Shown piece after piece: positions 1 through 5,600 of a DNA stretch of 7,148 nt. The first letter of the stretch is position 1; every line of letters starts with the position of its first letter. The position numbers were made by a program, and so were the translations under genes. This stretch comes from an uncultured Clostridia bacterium. Its GTDB lineage: Bacteria > Bacillota > Clostridia > Oscillospirales > Acutalibacteraceae. The stretch covers positions 1 to 7,148 of the forward strand of contig CAMFYM010000063.1 in the NCBI GenBank assembly GCA_946002045.1, in the 5' to 3' direction. The notes under the pieces are model-generated. The model was not told the DNA's origin and made no database searches. It saw nothing but the letters and a program-made list of their open reading frames with translations.

Positions 1-42
1 CCTAAGCCTTCGTCGGCAGCGTCAGATGTGTATAAGAGACAG
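1..42 (+). other. Nextera sequencing adapter (artefact)
   Basis: This is synthetic sequence. Base 1 plus CTAAGCCT (2-9) matches the end of the Illumina P5 arm and an i5 index (the one I know as N508/S508). TCGTCGGCAGCGTC (10-23) and the 19-bp Tn5 mosaic end AGATGTGTATAAGAGACAG (24-42) follow exactly. Genomic sequence starts at 43. It should be trimmed before any analysis of ends or repeats. Confidence 0.98.
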
Positions 43-43
43 C

Positions 44-142
44 AATAGCATTGTATCCGTGACAAAAAAATCATTTGTCGGGCAGACTGTATTTTGTGTT
101 TTACAGCTCTACCTAGGAACAGTAGCAGAAAGGAAAATTTAA
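44..142 (+). CDS. possible 3' end of a truncated upstream gene
   Basis: One frame is open from the adapter junction to a TAA at 140-142, two bases before the next ATG. It gives 32 residues beginning NSIVSVTKKSF and ending TVAERKI. The distance from the NSIV segment to the stop and the VAE-K/R-I ending resemble the C-terminus of CoaBC (phosphopantothenoylcysteine decarboxylase/synthase), which would fit the pantothenate genes downstream, but the match is too short and loose to name it. The panT ribosome binding site would then lie inside this coding sequence, as the coaX site lies inside panT. The region has a second open frame of similar length, so chance is a real alternative. Confidence 0.3.
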   Translation, partial: NSIVSVTKKSFVGQTVFCVLQLYLGTVAERKI

Positions 143-143
143 T

Positions 144-722
144 ATGAATCAAAACACAAAAAAAATAGCAGGGACCGGACTGCTTACTGCCATTGTAGTT
201 GTTCTTCAGCTTCTCGGCAGCTTTATTAAATTTGGTCAGTTTTCAATTTCACTTGTTCTTATTCCAATAGTAGTCGGTGCGGCGCTATATGGCAAATGGG
301 CAGGTGCTTGGTTAGGTACAGCCTTTGGCGTGGCAGTATTGGCATCAGGTGATGCAGGATTGTTCCTTGCAGTAAATCCTGTGGGCACAGTTGTCACCGT
401 TATAGTTAAGGGCTTGCTTGCCGGATTACTTGCAGGACTTGCATACAGCCTTGTAGAAAAGAAAAATAAGATTGCAGCAACAATTACGGCAGCCATTGTT
501 TGCCCTGTTATTAACACAGGAGTATTTCTTGTAGGATGCTCTGTGTTCTTTGTGGACACAATCAAGCAGTGGGCAGAGGGCGCAGGCTTCGGTGCAAATG
601 TAGGTGGCTATATGATAGTCGGTCTTGTGGGTCTTAATTTTGTTTTTGAGCTTATTGTTAATCTTGTTCTTTCACCTGTAATTGTAAGGCTTGTTGGCAT
701 TGGCAGAAAGGAAGCAAAATGA
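144..722 (+). CDS. panT: ECF transporter S component, probably for pantothenate
   Basis: A 192-residue, very hydrophobic membrane protein, the usual size for the substrate-binding S component of an energy-coupling factor transporter. It would bind a vitamin outside the cell and work with a shared EcfA/A'/T module encoded elsewhere. About six membrane segments can be seen: roughly 11-30, 33-50, 52-68, 80-103, 111-135 and 153-184. The first half carries the family pattern of a Pro-containing helix followed by GAALYG and a Gly-rich helix, then NPVGT and KGLLAGLLAG. The start is set by AGAAAGGA (127-134), 9 bases before the ATG. Its stop overlaps the coaX start (ATGA, 719-722), implying translational coupling. 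The family assignment is firm. Pantothenate as substrate is inferred from coaX; other vitamins cannot be excluded from sequence alone. Confidence 0.8.
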   Translation: MNQNTKKIAGTGLLTAIVVVLQLLGSFIKFGQFSISLVLIPIVVGAALYGKWAGAWLGTAFGVAVLASGDAGLFLAVNPVGTVVTVIVKGLLAGLLAGLAYSLVEKKNKIAATITAAIVCPVINTGVFLVGCSVFFVDTIKQWAEGAGFGANVGGYMIVGLVGLNFVFELIVNLVLSPVIVRLVGIGRKEAK

Positions 723-1483
723 TACTTGCAGTAGATGTAGGAAATACAAATATAGTTATCGGAATTTTAAATAAAAGTGAGCTTGTGAACGAATGCAGAT
801 TGTCAACATCGGTTGATGATTCGGCAGAGGAATATGCAATCAAGCTTAACAGCATTATTGAGCTGTGTAAAATAAATATCAGCGATATTGAGGGCAGTGT
901 TTTGTCGTCAGTTGTGCCACCACTTAACAGAACAATATCAAAGGCAATTATGCTTATAACAGGCAAAAAGCCTATTGTTGTGGGCCCGGGAGTGAAAACA
1001 GGACTTAATATTAAAATCAATAATCCTGCTGAATTAGGTGCAGATATGGTTGTGGGCGCAGTTGCAGGTACTGCAAAGTATCCCTGCCCACAGATTATTT
1101 TCGATTTAGGTACGGCAACTACTGCATCGGTTATTGATAAGGACGGTGGATTTTTAGGAGGAGCAATTCTTTGTGGAGTAAAAACAGGCCTTAACGCACT
1201 TGCGTCATCAACTGCACAGCTCCCTCAAATTGAGATTGTTGCACCTGAAAATGCAATCTGCACCAACACTATTGACTCAATGCGCAGTGGTACTGTTTTC
1301 GGCACAGCAGCAATGCTTGACGGACTTGTAAAAAGATTTGAGAAAGAGCTGGGCGAAAAGGCTACAGTTATTGTAACAGGTGGACTAGGTGGAATAATTG
1401 CTGCCTATTGCGAAAGCGAAATGATTGTGGATAAGCATTTACTTATTGACGGTCTTCGTATTATTTATGAAAAAAATTGTTAG
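719..1483 (+). CDS. coaX: type III pantothenate kinase
   Basis: Catalyses ATP-dependent phosphorylation of pantothenate to 4'-phosphopantothenate, the first step of coenzyme A synthesis, in the cytosol. The 254-residue length is normal. It has the ASKHA-fold motifs of CoaX in order: phosphate-binding DVGNT (residues 6-10), NPAELGAD (102-109) with D109 as the likely catalytic acid, DLGTATT (129-135) with D129 in the metal-site position, GGAI...G (147-153), NT-DSMRSG (183-191) and VTGGLGG (219-225). Type III kinases are typically resistant to feedback by CoA and need a monovalent cation. One small oddity is GADM where B. subtilis-type enzymes have GADR. The ATG overlaps the panT stop, with AAGGAAG (708-714) as ribosome binding site, so uptake and phosphorylation are coupled. 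Confidence 0.96.
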   Translation: MILAVDVGNTNIVIGILNKSELVNECRLSTSVDDSAEEYAIKLNSIIELCKINISDIEGSVLSSVVPPLNRTISKAIMLITGKKPIVVGPGVKTGLNIKINNPAELGADMVVGAVAGTAKYPCPQIIFDLGTATTASVIDKDGGFLGGAILCGVKTGLNALASSTAQLPQIEIVAPENAICTNTIDSMRSGTVFGTAAMLDGLVKRFEKELGEKATVIVTGGLGGIIAAYCESEMIVDKHLLIDGLRIIYEKNC

Positions 1484-1497
1484 TTTGAGGTTGACTT

Positions 1498-2736
1498 ATG
1501 GCAATATTTAAAGGATTTAGAGCATTTAGACCATCTGCAAAATTACAGTCTGAAATACCTGCTCTGCCTTACGATGTTATGAACAGCAGCGAAGCAAGAG
1601 AGATGGTTAAGGACAATCCCTACTCATTTCTCCATATCGACAGAGCAGAGATAGATTTGCCTGAGGGCACAGACCCTTACTGTGATGATGTGTATAAAAA
1701 GGCTAAGGAAAATCTTAAAAGGCTTGAGAATACAGGTGCTTTAATTCAAGATGACTCTCCCTGCTTTTATATTTACAGGCAGATTATGAACGGCAGAGAG
1801 CAGGTGGGTATTGTCGGTTGTGCGTCTATTGATGATTACAAAAGCAATGTTATCAAAAAGCACGAGCACACCTTGGCAAAAAAAGAGATTGACCGTATTA
1901 ACCATGTTAATACCTGTAATGCTAATACGGGACCGATATTTTTAACCTACAAAAATAAAAAGGATATTACGGATATTGTTAATGCTTGGATGGATAGCCA
2001 CCCTTGTGTTTATGATTTTGTTCAGGATTCGGTGCGTCAAACGGCTTGGATTATTGACGATAACTACACTGTTTCTCGTATCTCACAGTTGTTTAGCCAA
2101 GTAGATGCAATGTATATTGCCGACGGTCATCATCGCTGTGCATCTGCTGTTAAGGTGGGTGAAATGAGGAGGGAGGCTAATCCTAATTACACAGGACAGG
2201 AGGAGTTCAATTTCTTTCTTGCAGTAGCCTTCCCCGATAACCAGCTTGAAATAATGGATTATAACAGAGTTGTTAAGGATTTGAACGGCTTAAGCGACTA
2301 TGAGTTTATTGACAAATTAAAGGAAAAATTTGTTGTTACAAAATGCGACGGTCAGTTCAAGCCTAATAAAAAGCATACATTCGGTATGCTCCTTAATAAT
2401 CAGTGGTATAGCCTTAAGGCAAAGGATTGCATCATAAACAACAATGACCCTGTTGCAAGGCTTGATGTGTCAATTCTCCAGGACAATGTGCTTGCTCCCA
2501 TATTGAATATCACTAACCCTAAGACAGACGCAAGGATTGATTTTGTAGGTGGTATTCGTGGACTTGGCGAGCTTGAAAGAAGAGTGCAAAATGATATGCA
2601 CCTTGCCTTTGCTATGTATCCTACAACTATTGATGAGCTAATGGATATTGCCGATGCAGGTATGATTATGCCTCCAAAGTCAACATGGTTTGAGCCAAAG
2701 CTTCTTTCGGGTATGTTCATCCATCACCTTTCTTAA
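1498..2736 (+). CDS. DUF1015 family protein
   Basis: A 412-residue soluble protein with the hallmarks of the DUF1015 family (COG4198): an N-terminal FRAFRP-x-PYDV start (residues 7-27), a central HEHT-KKEIDR stretch (122-133), the signature ADGHHR (208-213) and the C-terminal MPPKSTWFEPKL block (391-402). The biochemical function is not established. The DGHHR motif recalls the GEHR-type motif of ParB/SerK-like ATP-using folds, and in many anaerobes family members sit next to serine biosynthesis genes, so a small-molecule kinase role is possible but unproven. There is no signal peptide or membrane segment. The start follows TGAGG (1486-1490) with 7-base spacing, 14 bp after coaX and with no terminator between, so it is probably the last gene of the panT-coaX operon. 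Confidence 0.9.
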   Translation: MAIFKGFRAFRPSAKLQSEIPALPYDVMNSSEAREMVKDNPYSFLHIDRAEIDLPEGTDPYCDDVYKKAKENLKRLENTGALIQDDSPCFYIYRQIMNGREQVGIVGCASIDDYKSNVIKKHEHTLAKKEIDRINHVNTCNANTGPIFLTYKNKKDITDIVNAWMDSHPCVYDFVQDSVRQTAWIIDDNYTVSRISQLFSQVDAMYIADGHHRCASAVKVGEMRREANPNYTGQEEFNFFLAVAFPDNQLEIMDYNRVVKDLNGLSDYEFIDKLKEKFVVTKCDGQFKPNKKHTFGMLLNNQWYSLKAKDCIINNNDPVARLDVSILQDNVLAPILNITNPKTDARIDFVGGIRGLGELERRVQNDMHLAFAMYPTTIDELMDIADAGMIMPPKSTWFEPKLLSGMFIHHLS

Positions 2737-2741
2737 AAATA

Positions 2742-2770
2742 TTGCATTTAGCACTTTAATATGATAAAAT
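2742..2770 (+). promoter_or_regulatory. probable sigma-A promoter of the M28 peptidase gene
   Basis: A -35-like TTGCAT (2742-2747) is 17 bp from TAAAAT (2765-2770). The latter is preceded by TG at 2762-2763, giving an extended -10 (TGaTAAAAT). The -35 is poor (3 of 6), but the extended -10 and the spacing are right. The ribosome binding site GGAGG (2790-2794) and ATG 2801 follow. No terminator is visible before it, so read-through from the coaX operon may also contribute. Confidence 0.5.
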
Positions 2771-2789
2771 GAGTGTAATGAATTTTATC
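2763..2789 (+). promoter_or_regulatory. 8-bp inverted repeat between -10 and RBS
   Basis: GATAAAAT (2763-2770) is the exact reverse complement of ATTTTATC (2782-2789), separated by 11 bases. The left arm contains the proposed -10 element and the right arm abuts the GGAGG ribosome binding site. It could be a repressor operator covering the start site or a weak hairpin beside the RBS. It is AT-rich, so chance is a serious alternative. Confidence 0.4.
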
Positions 2790-2800
2790 GGAGGTAGAAT

Positions 2801-4057
2801 ATGAAAATAGCAAAGGAATACTCGGCAAATATTGATATTGAAAAGAATACCGAATATGCCGTTAAGGGTATTACAAAAATCTGTAAAAAAATAGGTCCTC
2901 GTAAGCCCGGTTCACCTGAGGAGCTTCGTGCTCAGCAGTGGATGGAAAGGGATATGAAGAATTATTGTGACAAAACAGAGATTGAGTCATTTACCCTACA
3001 CCGTCAGGGCTTTATGGGATTTATTCCGTTTACTGTTGCCTGTGGTGTTGCGTCTGTTTTTGTTAACTGGTTTGCATCTCCCGTTGCTGCACTGATTCTT
3101 TGCGTGCTGGCATTTATTCCACTTTTGTTTGAATTTTTGATGTATAAGCAGTTTGATGATTTCCTTTTTCCAAAGCAAACATCACATAATATGATTGCCA
3201 CAAGAAGTCCAAAGGGCGAAACTAAAAAAAGACTTATTATGATTGCTCATTCCGACAGTCAGTTTGAATGGAAGCTAAATTACCTTATGGGTGGCTTACA
3301 GGCAAAGCTTTTTGTAGAAATTCCGGCTGTTGTGGGCTTAATTGTTCAAACAGTATTCGCCGTAATTTGCCTTATTGTTGGCAATGGCAGTGCTGCAATG
3401 GATATTGAAAAGGCAAAGGGTCTTTTCATTGCATTGTTTGTTGTTGCCTGTGTGTTTATTCCTTTTGAAATTGCATTTTTGTTCTTCCAAAGCTGGAATA
3501 AATCTGTGCCCGGTGCGTCGGATAACCTTTCAGGCTGTTATACAGGTATGGGCACAATCAAGGCTCTTGCAGAGGCAGGAATTGAGTTTGAAAACACAGA
3601 GCTTGTAATGATTTGCTCAGGCTCAGAGGAGGCAGGACTCCGTGGTGCAAAGGCATATGTTAAGGCACACGAGCAGGAGCTTAAGGATTTGCCTACTGTT
3701 GTTGTTGCACTTGATACCTTCCGTGATTTAGAGGATATGGCTGTGTATGACCGTGACCTTTCCGGCACAGTTCAGCACGATTGGGGTGCAAAGCATCTTG
3801 TTAAAAATGCTGCTGCAAACTGTGGATATGACTTAAAATTTGAGTCAATTTATATCGGAGGCTGCGATGCTGCTGCATTTACACAAAAGGGGATTAAGGC
3901 AACCTGCCTTGCAGCAATGAATCCTGACCCACCTCGTTATTATCACACTCGCCTTGACACTCCTGAAAATCTGCGCCCTGAATGTATTTCAGCAGGTATC
4001 GAGATTATGTGCGAGGTTGCTTGTATGTATGACAAGGAAGATTTGCCAACAAAGTAA
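2801..4057 (+). CDS. membrane-embedded M28-type zinc metallopeptidase
   Basis: A 418-residue protein carrying all expected metal and catalytic residues of an M28 (aminopeptidase S/Y-like) peptidase: H150 in HSDS, D241 in ASDN, the E276-E277 pair in SGSEEAG, D305 in VALDTF and H382 in YHTRLDTPENL. D356 lies in the usual S/C-D-x-x-x-F position. It has four hydrophobic segments, about 72-91, 93-115, 173-194 and 208-230. The second pair sits inside the catalytic domain, between the first and second metal ligands. There is no signal peptide, and the K/R-rich N-terminus suggests N-terminus, core and C-terminus are cytoplasmic (inference from charge). The substrate is unknown, probably peptides. The start is fixed by GGAGG (2790-2794), 6 bases upstream. 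It probably has its own promoter and ends at the hairpin before spoVAE. Confidence 0.88.
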   Translation: MKIAKEYSANIDIEKNTEYAVKGITKICKKIGPRKPGSPEELRAQQWMERDMKNYCDKTEIESFTLHRQGFMGFIPFTVACGVASVFVNWFASPVAALILCVLAFIPLLFEFLMYKQFDDFLFPKQTSHNMIATRSPKGETKKRLIMIAHSDSQFEWKLNYLMGGLQAKLFVEIPAVVGLIVQTVFAVICLIVGNGSAAMDIEKAKGLFIALFVVACVFIPFEIAFLFFQSWNKSVPGASDNLSGCYTGMGTIKALAEAGIEFENTELVMICSGSEEAGLRGAKAYVKAHEQELKDLPTVVVALDTFRDLEDMAVYDRDLSGTVQHDWGAKHLVKNAAANCGYDLKFESIYIGGCDAAAFTQKGIKATCLAAMNPDPPRYYHTRLDTPENLRPECISAGIEIMCEVACMYDKEDLPTK

Positions 4058-4086
4058 TCAACTTAAAAATAATTAAATATTTGTAT

Positions 4087-4127
4087 AAATCACCTGTTAC
4101 TGTAAAAAATATAACAGGTGATTTTTT
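4087..4127 (+). terminator. 13-bp hairpin plus T-run: terminator that also masks the spoVAE RBS
   Basis: AAATCACCTGTTA (4087-4099) pairs perfectly with TAACAGGTGATTT (4112-4124) around a 12-base loop, followed by T to 4127. This is the form of an intrinsic terminator for the peptidase gene. The 3' arm contains AGGTGA (4116-4121), the only ribosome binding site for spoVAE, so in any read-through transcript that site would be base-paired. Whether it mainly terminates or mainly blocks translation cannot be told from sequence. Confidence 0.85.
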
Positions 4128-4490
4128 ATGGTTTTAATGTTCGTTAAAGCTTTTATTGTTGGCGGAATTATCTGTGTTATCGGTCAGCTTCTTATTGACT
4201 TAACAAAGCTTACCCCTGCAAAAATCCTTGTTTTGTTCGTTTGCCTTGGTGTGCTGTTGGGAGCAGTAGGTGTTTATCAGCCACTTGTTGATTTTGCAGG
4301 AGCAGGGGCAACCGTCCCGTTAACAGGCTTTGGCAACGCTCTTGCAAAGGGCGTTAAGGAGGCAATCCAAAAGGACGGCTTTTTAGGAGTTATAACAGGA
4401 GGTCTTAATGCTTGCTCGGCAGGTATAACCGTTGCAATGATAAGTGCTCTTGTAGTAGCATTGGTATGTAAGCCTAAGGATAAATCTTAG
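4128..4490 (+). CDS. spoVAE: stage V sporulation protein AE
   Basis: A 120-residue integral membrane protein matching SpoVAE (SpoVAEb) across its length: GGIICVIGQLLIDLTKLTP (residues 12-30), then AGAGATVPLTGFG (57-69) and ALAKGVKEAI (71-80), with a hydrophobic C-terminal helix near 97-114. SpoVA proteins move calcium dipicolinate into the forespore during sporulation and out at germination; they act in the inner forespore membrane. In most spore formers spoVAE lies beside spoVAC and spoVAD; here it stands alone, so the partners must be elsewhere or this is an extra copy. ATG 4128 is chosen because AGGTGA (4116-4121) is 6 bases upstream; Met4 is too far. I found no convincing sigma-F/G promoter in 4058-4127. 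The stop codon is inside the terminator stem. Confidence 0.93.
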   Translation: MVLMFVKAFIVGGIICVIGQLLIDLTKLTPAKILVLFVCLGVLLGAVGVYQPLVDFAGAGATVPLTGFGNALAKGVKEAIQKDGFLGVITGGLNACSAGITVAMISALVVALVCKPKDKS

Positions 4491-4499
4491 GCTAATTTT
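4471..4499 (+). terminator. terminator overlapping the end of spoVAE
   Basis: AGCCTAAG (4471-4478) pairs with CTTAGGCT (4486-4493) around a 7-base loop, followed by AATTTT. The stop TAG (4488-4490) is part of the right arm. The T-run is short, so termination may be partial. Confidence 0.6.
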
Positions 4500-4514
4500 G
4501 TCGAATTATTTAAC

Positions 4515-4543
4515 TTGAAAATTTTTGTTATTTATGTTATAAT
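4515..4543 (+). promoter_or_regulatory. strong sigma-A promoter for the SCP2 gene
   Basis: TTGAAA (4515-4520) and a perfect TATAAT (4538-4543) are separated by 17 bp, with an extended -10 TG at 4535-4536. Transcription should begin near 4550, leaving a short leader before ATG 4577. This is a near-consensus, vegetatively active promoter and predicts high expression of the small downstream gene. Confidence 0.9.
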
Positions 4544-4563
4544 GCTCTCATAAAATATGATAT

Positions 4564-4568
4564 GGAGG
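4564..4568 (+). promoter_or_regulatory. ribosome binding site that decides the SCP2 start
   Basis: GGAGG lies 8 bases before ATG 4577 and overlaps the alternative in-frame ATG at 4562. The longer form would have no ribosome binding site. Confidence 0.88.
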
Positions 4569-4576
4569 TTTTTCCT

Positions 4577-4903
4577 ATGGCTATGACTTATGAATCAGTC
4601 GTTTTGGCTGCAAAAAAGAAGTTTATGAACGCAGATGTATCTTCTGTTCAGGGTACAATGGCTTTCCAAATTAACCTTGTCGGCAAGGTTGAGGGCATTT
4701 TCTACATAGAGATTAAAGACGGTAGAGTTAATGTTGAGCCTTATGAGTACTACGACAGGAATGCTATCATCACAATGAACGCAACTAACTTCACAAAGCT
4801 CATTAACGGCAAGCTTGATCCTGTACTTGCCTTCACAACCGGCAAGCTTAAGGTTGACGGCGACATCAATGCTGCTCTTGAAATGATTAAGTTCATTAAA
4901 TAA
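4577..4903 (+). CDS. SCP2 sterol-binding domain protein (small)
   Basis: A 108-residue soluble protein consisting of a single SCP2-like domain: the FQINLVGKVEGIFYIEI strands in the first half, DGRVNVEP, then the family-typical C-terminal block LINGKLDPVLAFTTGKLK followed by VDGDINAALEM. SCP2 domains bind lipids or fatty acyl compounds in a hydrophobic tunnel. The ligand of the bacterial stand-alone form is not known, and sterols are unlikely in this host. An ATG at 4562 is in frame but overlaps the GGAGG ribosome binding site (4564-4568) and would add only MEVFP; ATG 4577 lies 8 bases after that site and is the better start. It is driven by the consensus promoter just upstream and followed by a hairpin, so it is probably abundant and largely monocistronic. 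Confidence 0.9.
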   Translation: MAMTYESVVLAAKKKFMNADVSSVQGTMAFQINLVGKVEGIFYIEIKDGRVNVEPYEYYDRNAIITMNATNFTKLINGKLDPVLAFTTGKLKVDGDINAALEMIKFIK

Positions 4904-4920
4904 TTTTATAAATTTCTTGT

Positions 4921-4947
4921 GGGATAGCTAAATGCTATCCCTATTTT
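4921..4947 (+). terminator. hairpin terminator or attenuator after the SCP2 gene
   Basis: GGGATAGC (4921-4928) pairs with GCTATCCC (4934-4941) around a 5-base loop, followed by TATTTT. The next gene's AGGTGA (4950-4955) begins 8 bases after the stem, and no convincing separate promoter is visible for that gene, so the hairpin may be leaky and set the ratio of the two products. Confidence 0.75.
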
Positions 4948-4959
4948 GTAGGTGATTTT

Positions 4960-5466
4960 ATGTTTAGAGAAGTAGAATTTTCACAGGTTAAAAACAATGT
5001 GGTGGATTTACTTAAGAATAATTGGGGACTTGTAACAGCAGGTGACAGGAACGGCTGTAATACAATGACTGTTTCCTGGGGTGCAATCGGTGAGCTTTGG
5101 GGCAAGGATATGGCAACTGTTTATATTCGTCCCCAAAGATATACAGAGGAGTTTTTGAACAAAAACGATTATTTCACATTAAGCTTTTACAGCCTTGATG
5201 ATAAAAAGCGTATTCACGGTATATGTGGCTCAAAAAGCGGCAGAGATGTTGATAAGATTAAGGAATGTAGCCTTTCTCCTTGCTTTGACGAGCCTGCACC
5301 TTATTTTGAAGAGGCAGAGATTGTCCTCCTTTGCAAAAAGGCTGCAAAAAGCAGATTTGACCCAAAGGATTTCATCGACACTGCAATAGATGAAAATTGG
5401 TATCCTCAAAAGGATTATCACTTCATCTACTACGGCGCAATCGAAAAGGTGTTAGTTAAGAAATGA
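4960..5466 (+). CDS. flavin reductase-like FMN-binding protein
   Basis: A 168-residue soluble protein of the flavin reductase-like (DIM6/NTAB, split-barrel) family. Family features are NTMTVSWGAIG (residues 34-44), YIRPQRYTEEFL (55-66), and LSFYSLDDKKRIHGICG (74-90) followed by SKSGRDVDKI, the segments that shape the FMN site. The C-terminal DYHFIYYGAIEKV (152-164) matches the last barrel strand. Members are FMN reductases or small FMN-binding oxidoreductases that act on varied substrates; nothing here fixes the substrate or a redox partner. There is no signal peptide or iron-sulfur motif. The start is set by AGGTGA (4950-4955), only 4 bases before ATG. It is probably transcribed by read-through from the SCP2 promoter and ends at the strong terminator directly after its stop. 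Confidence 0.87.
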   Translation: MFREVEFSQVKNNVVDLLKNNWGLVTAGDRNGCNTMTVSWGAIGELWGKDMATVYIRPQRYTEEFLNKNDYFTLSFYSLDDKKRIHGICGSKSGRDVDKIKECSLSPCFDEPAPYFEEAEIVLLCKKAAKSRFDPKDFIDTAIDENWYPQKDYHFIYYGAIEKVLVKK

Positions 5467-5467
5467 C

Positions 5468-5506
5468 AAAAATCCGTTGACTCGTTATCAGTCAACGGAT
5501 TTTTTT
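5468..5506 (+). terminator. strong intrinsic terminator of the flavin reductase gene
   Basis: AATCCGTTGACT (5471-5482) pairs with AGTCAACGGATT (5490-5501), extended by three A-T pairs (5468-5470 with 5502-5504) around a 7-base loop, with a T-run 5500-5506. It begins two bases after the stop codon. Confidence 0.95.
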
Positions 5507-5526
5507 ATTTCAACATAATTTTTCAT

Positions 5527-5559
5527 TTATTCACTCCTGATAATATTATTCGTGAATAA
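5527..5559 (+). promoter_or_regulatory. 8-bp inverted repeat upstream of the secreted protein gene
   Basis: TTATTCAC (5527-5534) and GTGAATAA (5552-5559) are exact reverse complements with 17 bases between, and the gap contains the palindrome TAATATTA (5541-5548). It lies 27 bp upstream of the -35 element. It could be a regulator site; function is not known. Confidence 0.35.
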
Positions 5560-5564
5560 TTATA

Positions 5565-5600
5565 CAATACACTATGAGTGGTGTATTGACTTTACACTAT
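5565..5600 (+). promoter_or_regulatory. operator candidate: alternating TACAC/GTGTA half-sites over the -35 box
   Basis: CAATACAC (5565-5572) and GTGTATTG (5581-5588) form a perfect 8-bp inverted repeat with an 8-base gap. TACACTAT occurs twice (5568-5575 and 5593-5600), so three half-sites alternate in orientation: TACAC, GTGTA, TACAC. The -35 box TTGACT (5586-5591) lies between the last two. A dimeric regulator bound here would cover the promoter, which suggests repression; the regulator is not in the window. Confidence 0.55.

Noticed and set aside
43..143. Vitamin riboswitch upstream of panT
   Set aside because: Small inverted repeats exist (CTGTA 87-91 with TACAG 102-106; CTAC 109-112 with GTAG 122-125), but I could match no known riboswitch core, and the stretch may be coding. 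The left part is also cut off.
236..1020. Long open frames on the minus strand opposite panT and coaX (236-565 and 658-1020)
   Set aside because: They lie wholly within well-supported plus-strand genes, have no ribosome binding site and resemble no family I recognise.
3375..3608. Second plus-strand open frame inside the M28 peptidase gene
   Set aside because: The M28 frame contains all catalytic residues across this region; the alternative is an out-of-frame shadow with no RBS.
4058..4127. Sigma-F/G promoter for spoVAE
   Set aside because: GTATA at 4083-4087 could be a -35, but no fitting -10 lies at the right distance, so I do not report a promoter.
4562..4576. Earlier ATG start of the SCP2 gene at 4562
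   Set aside because: This ATG overlaps the GGAGG that serves the ATG at 4577 and would itself have no ribosome binding site.
5580..5598. Definite YtrA (GntR-family) operator
   Set aside because: The half-sites GGTGTA and TACACT resemble it, but the 7-bp spacing differs from the 13-bp form I recall, and no GntR gene is in the window; kept only as an unnamed operator candidate.
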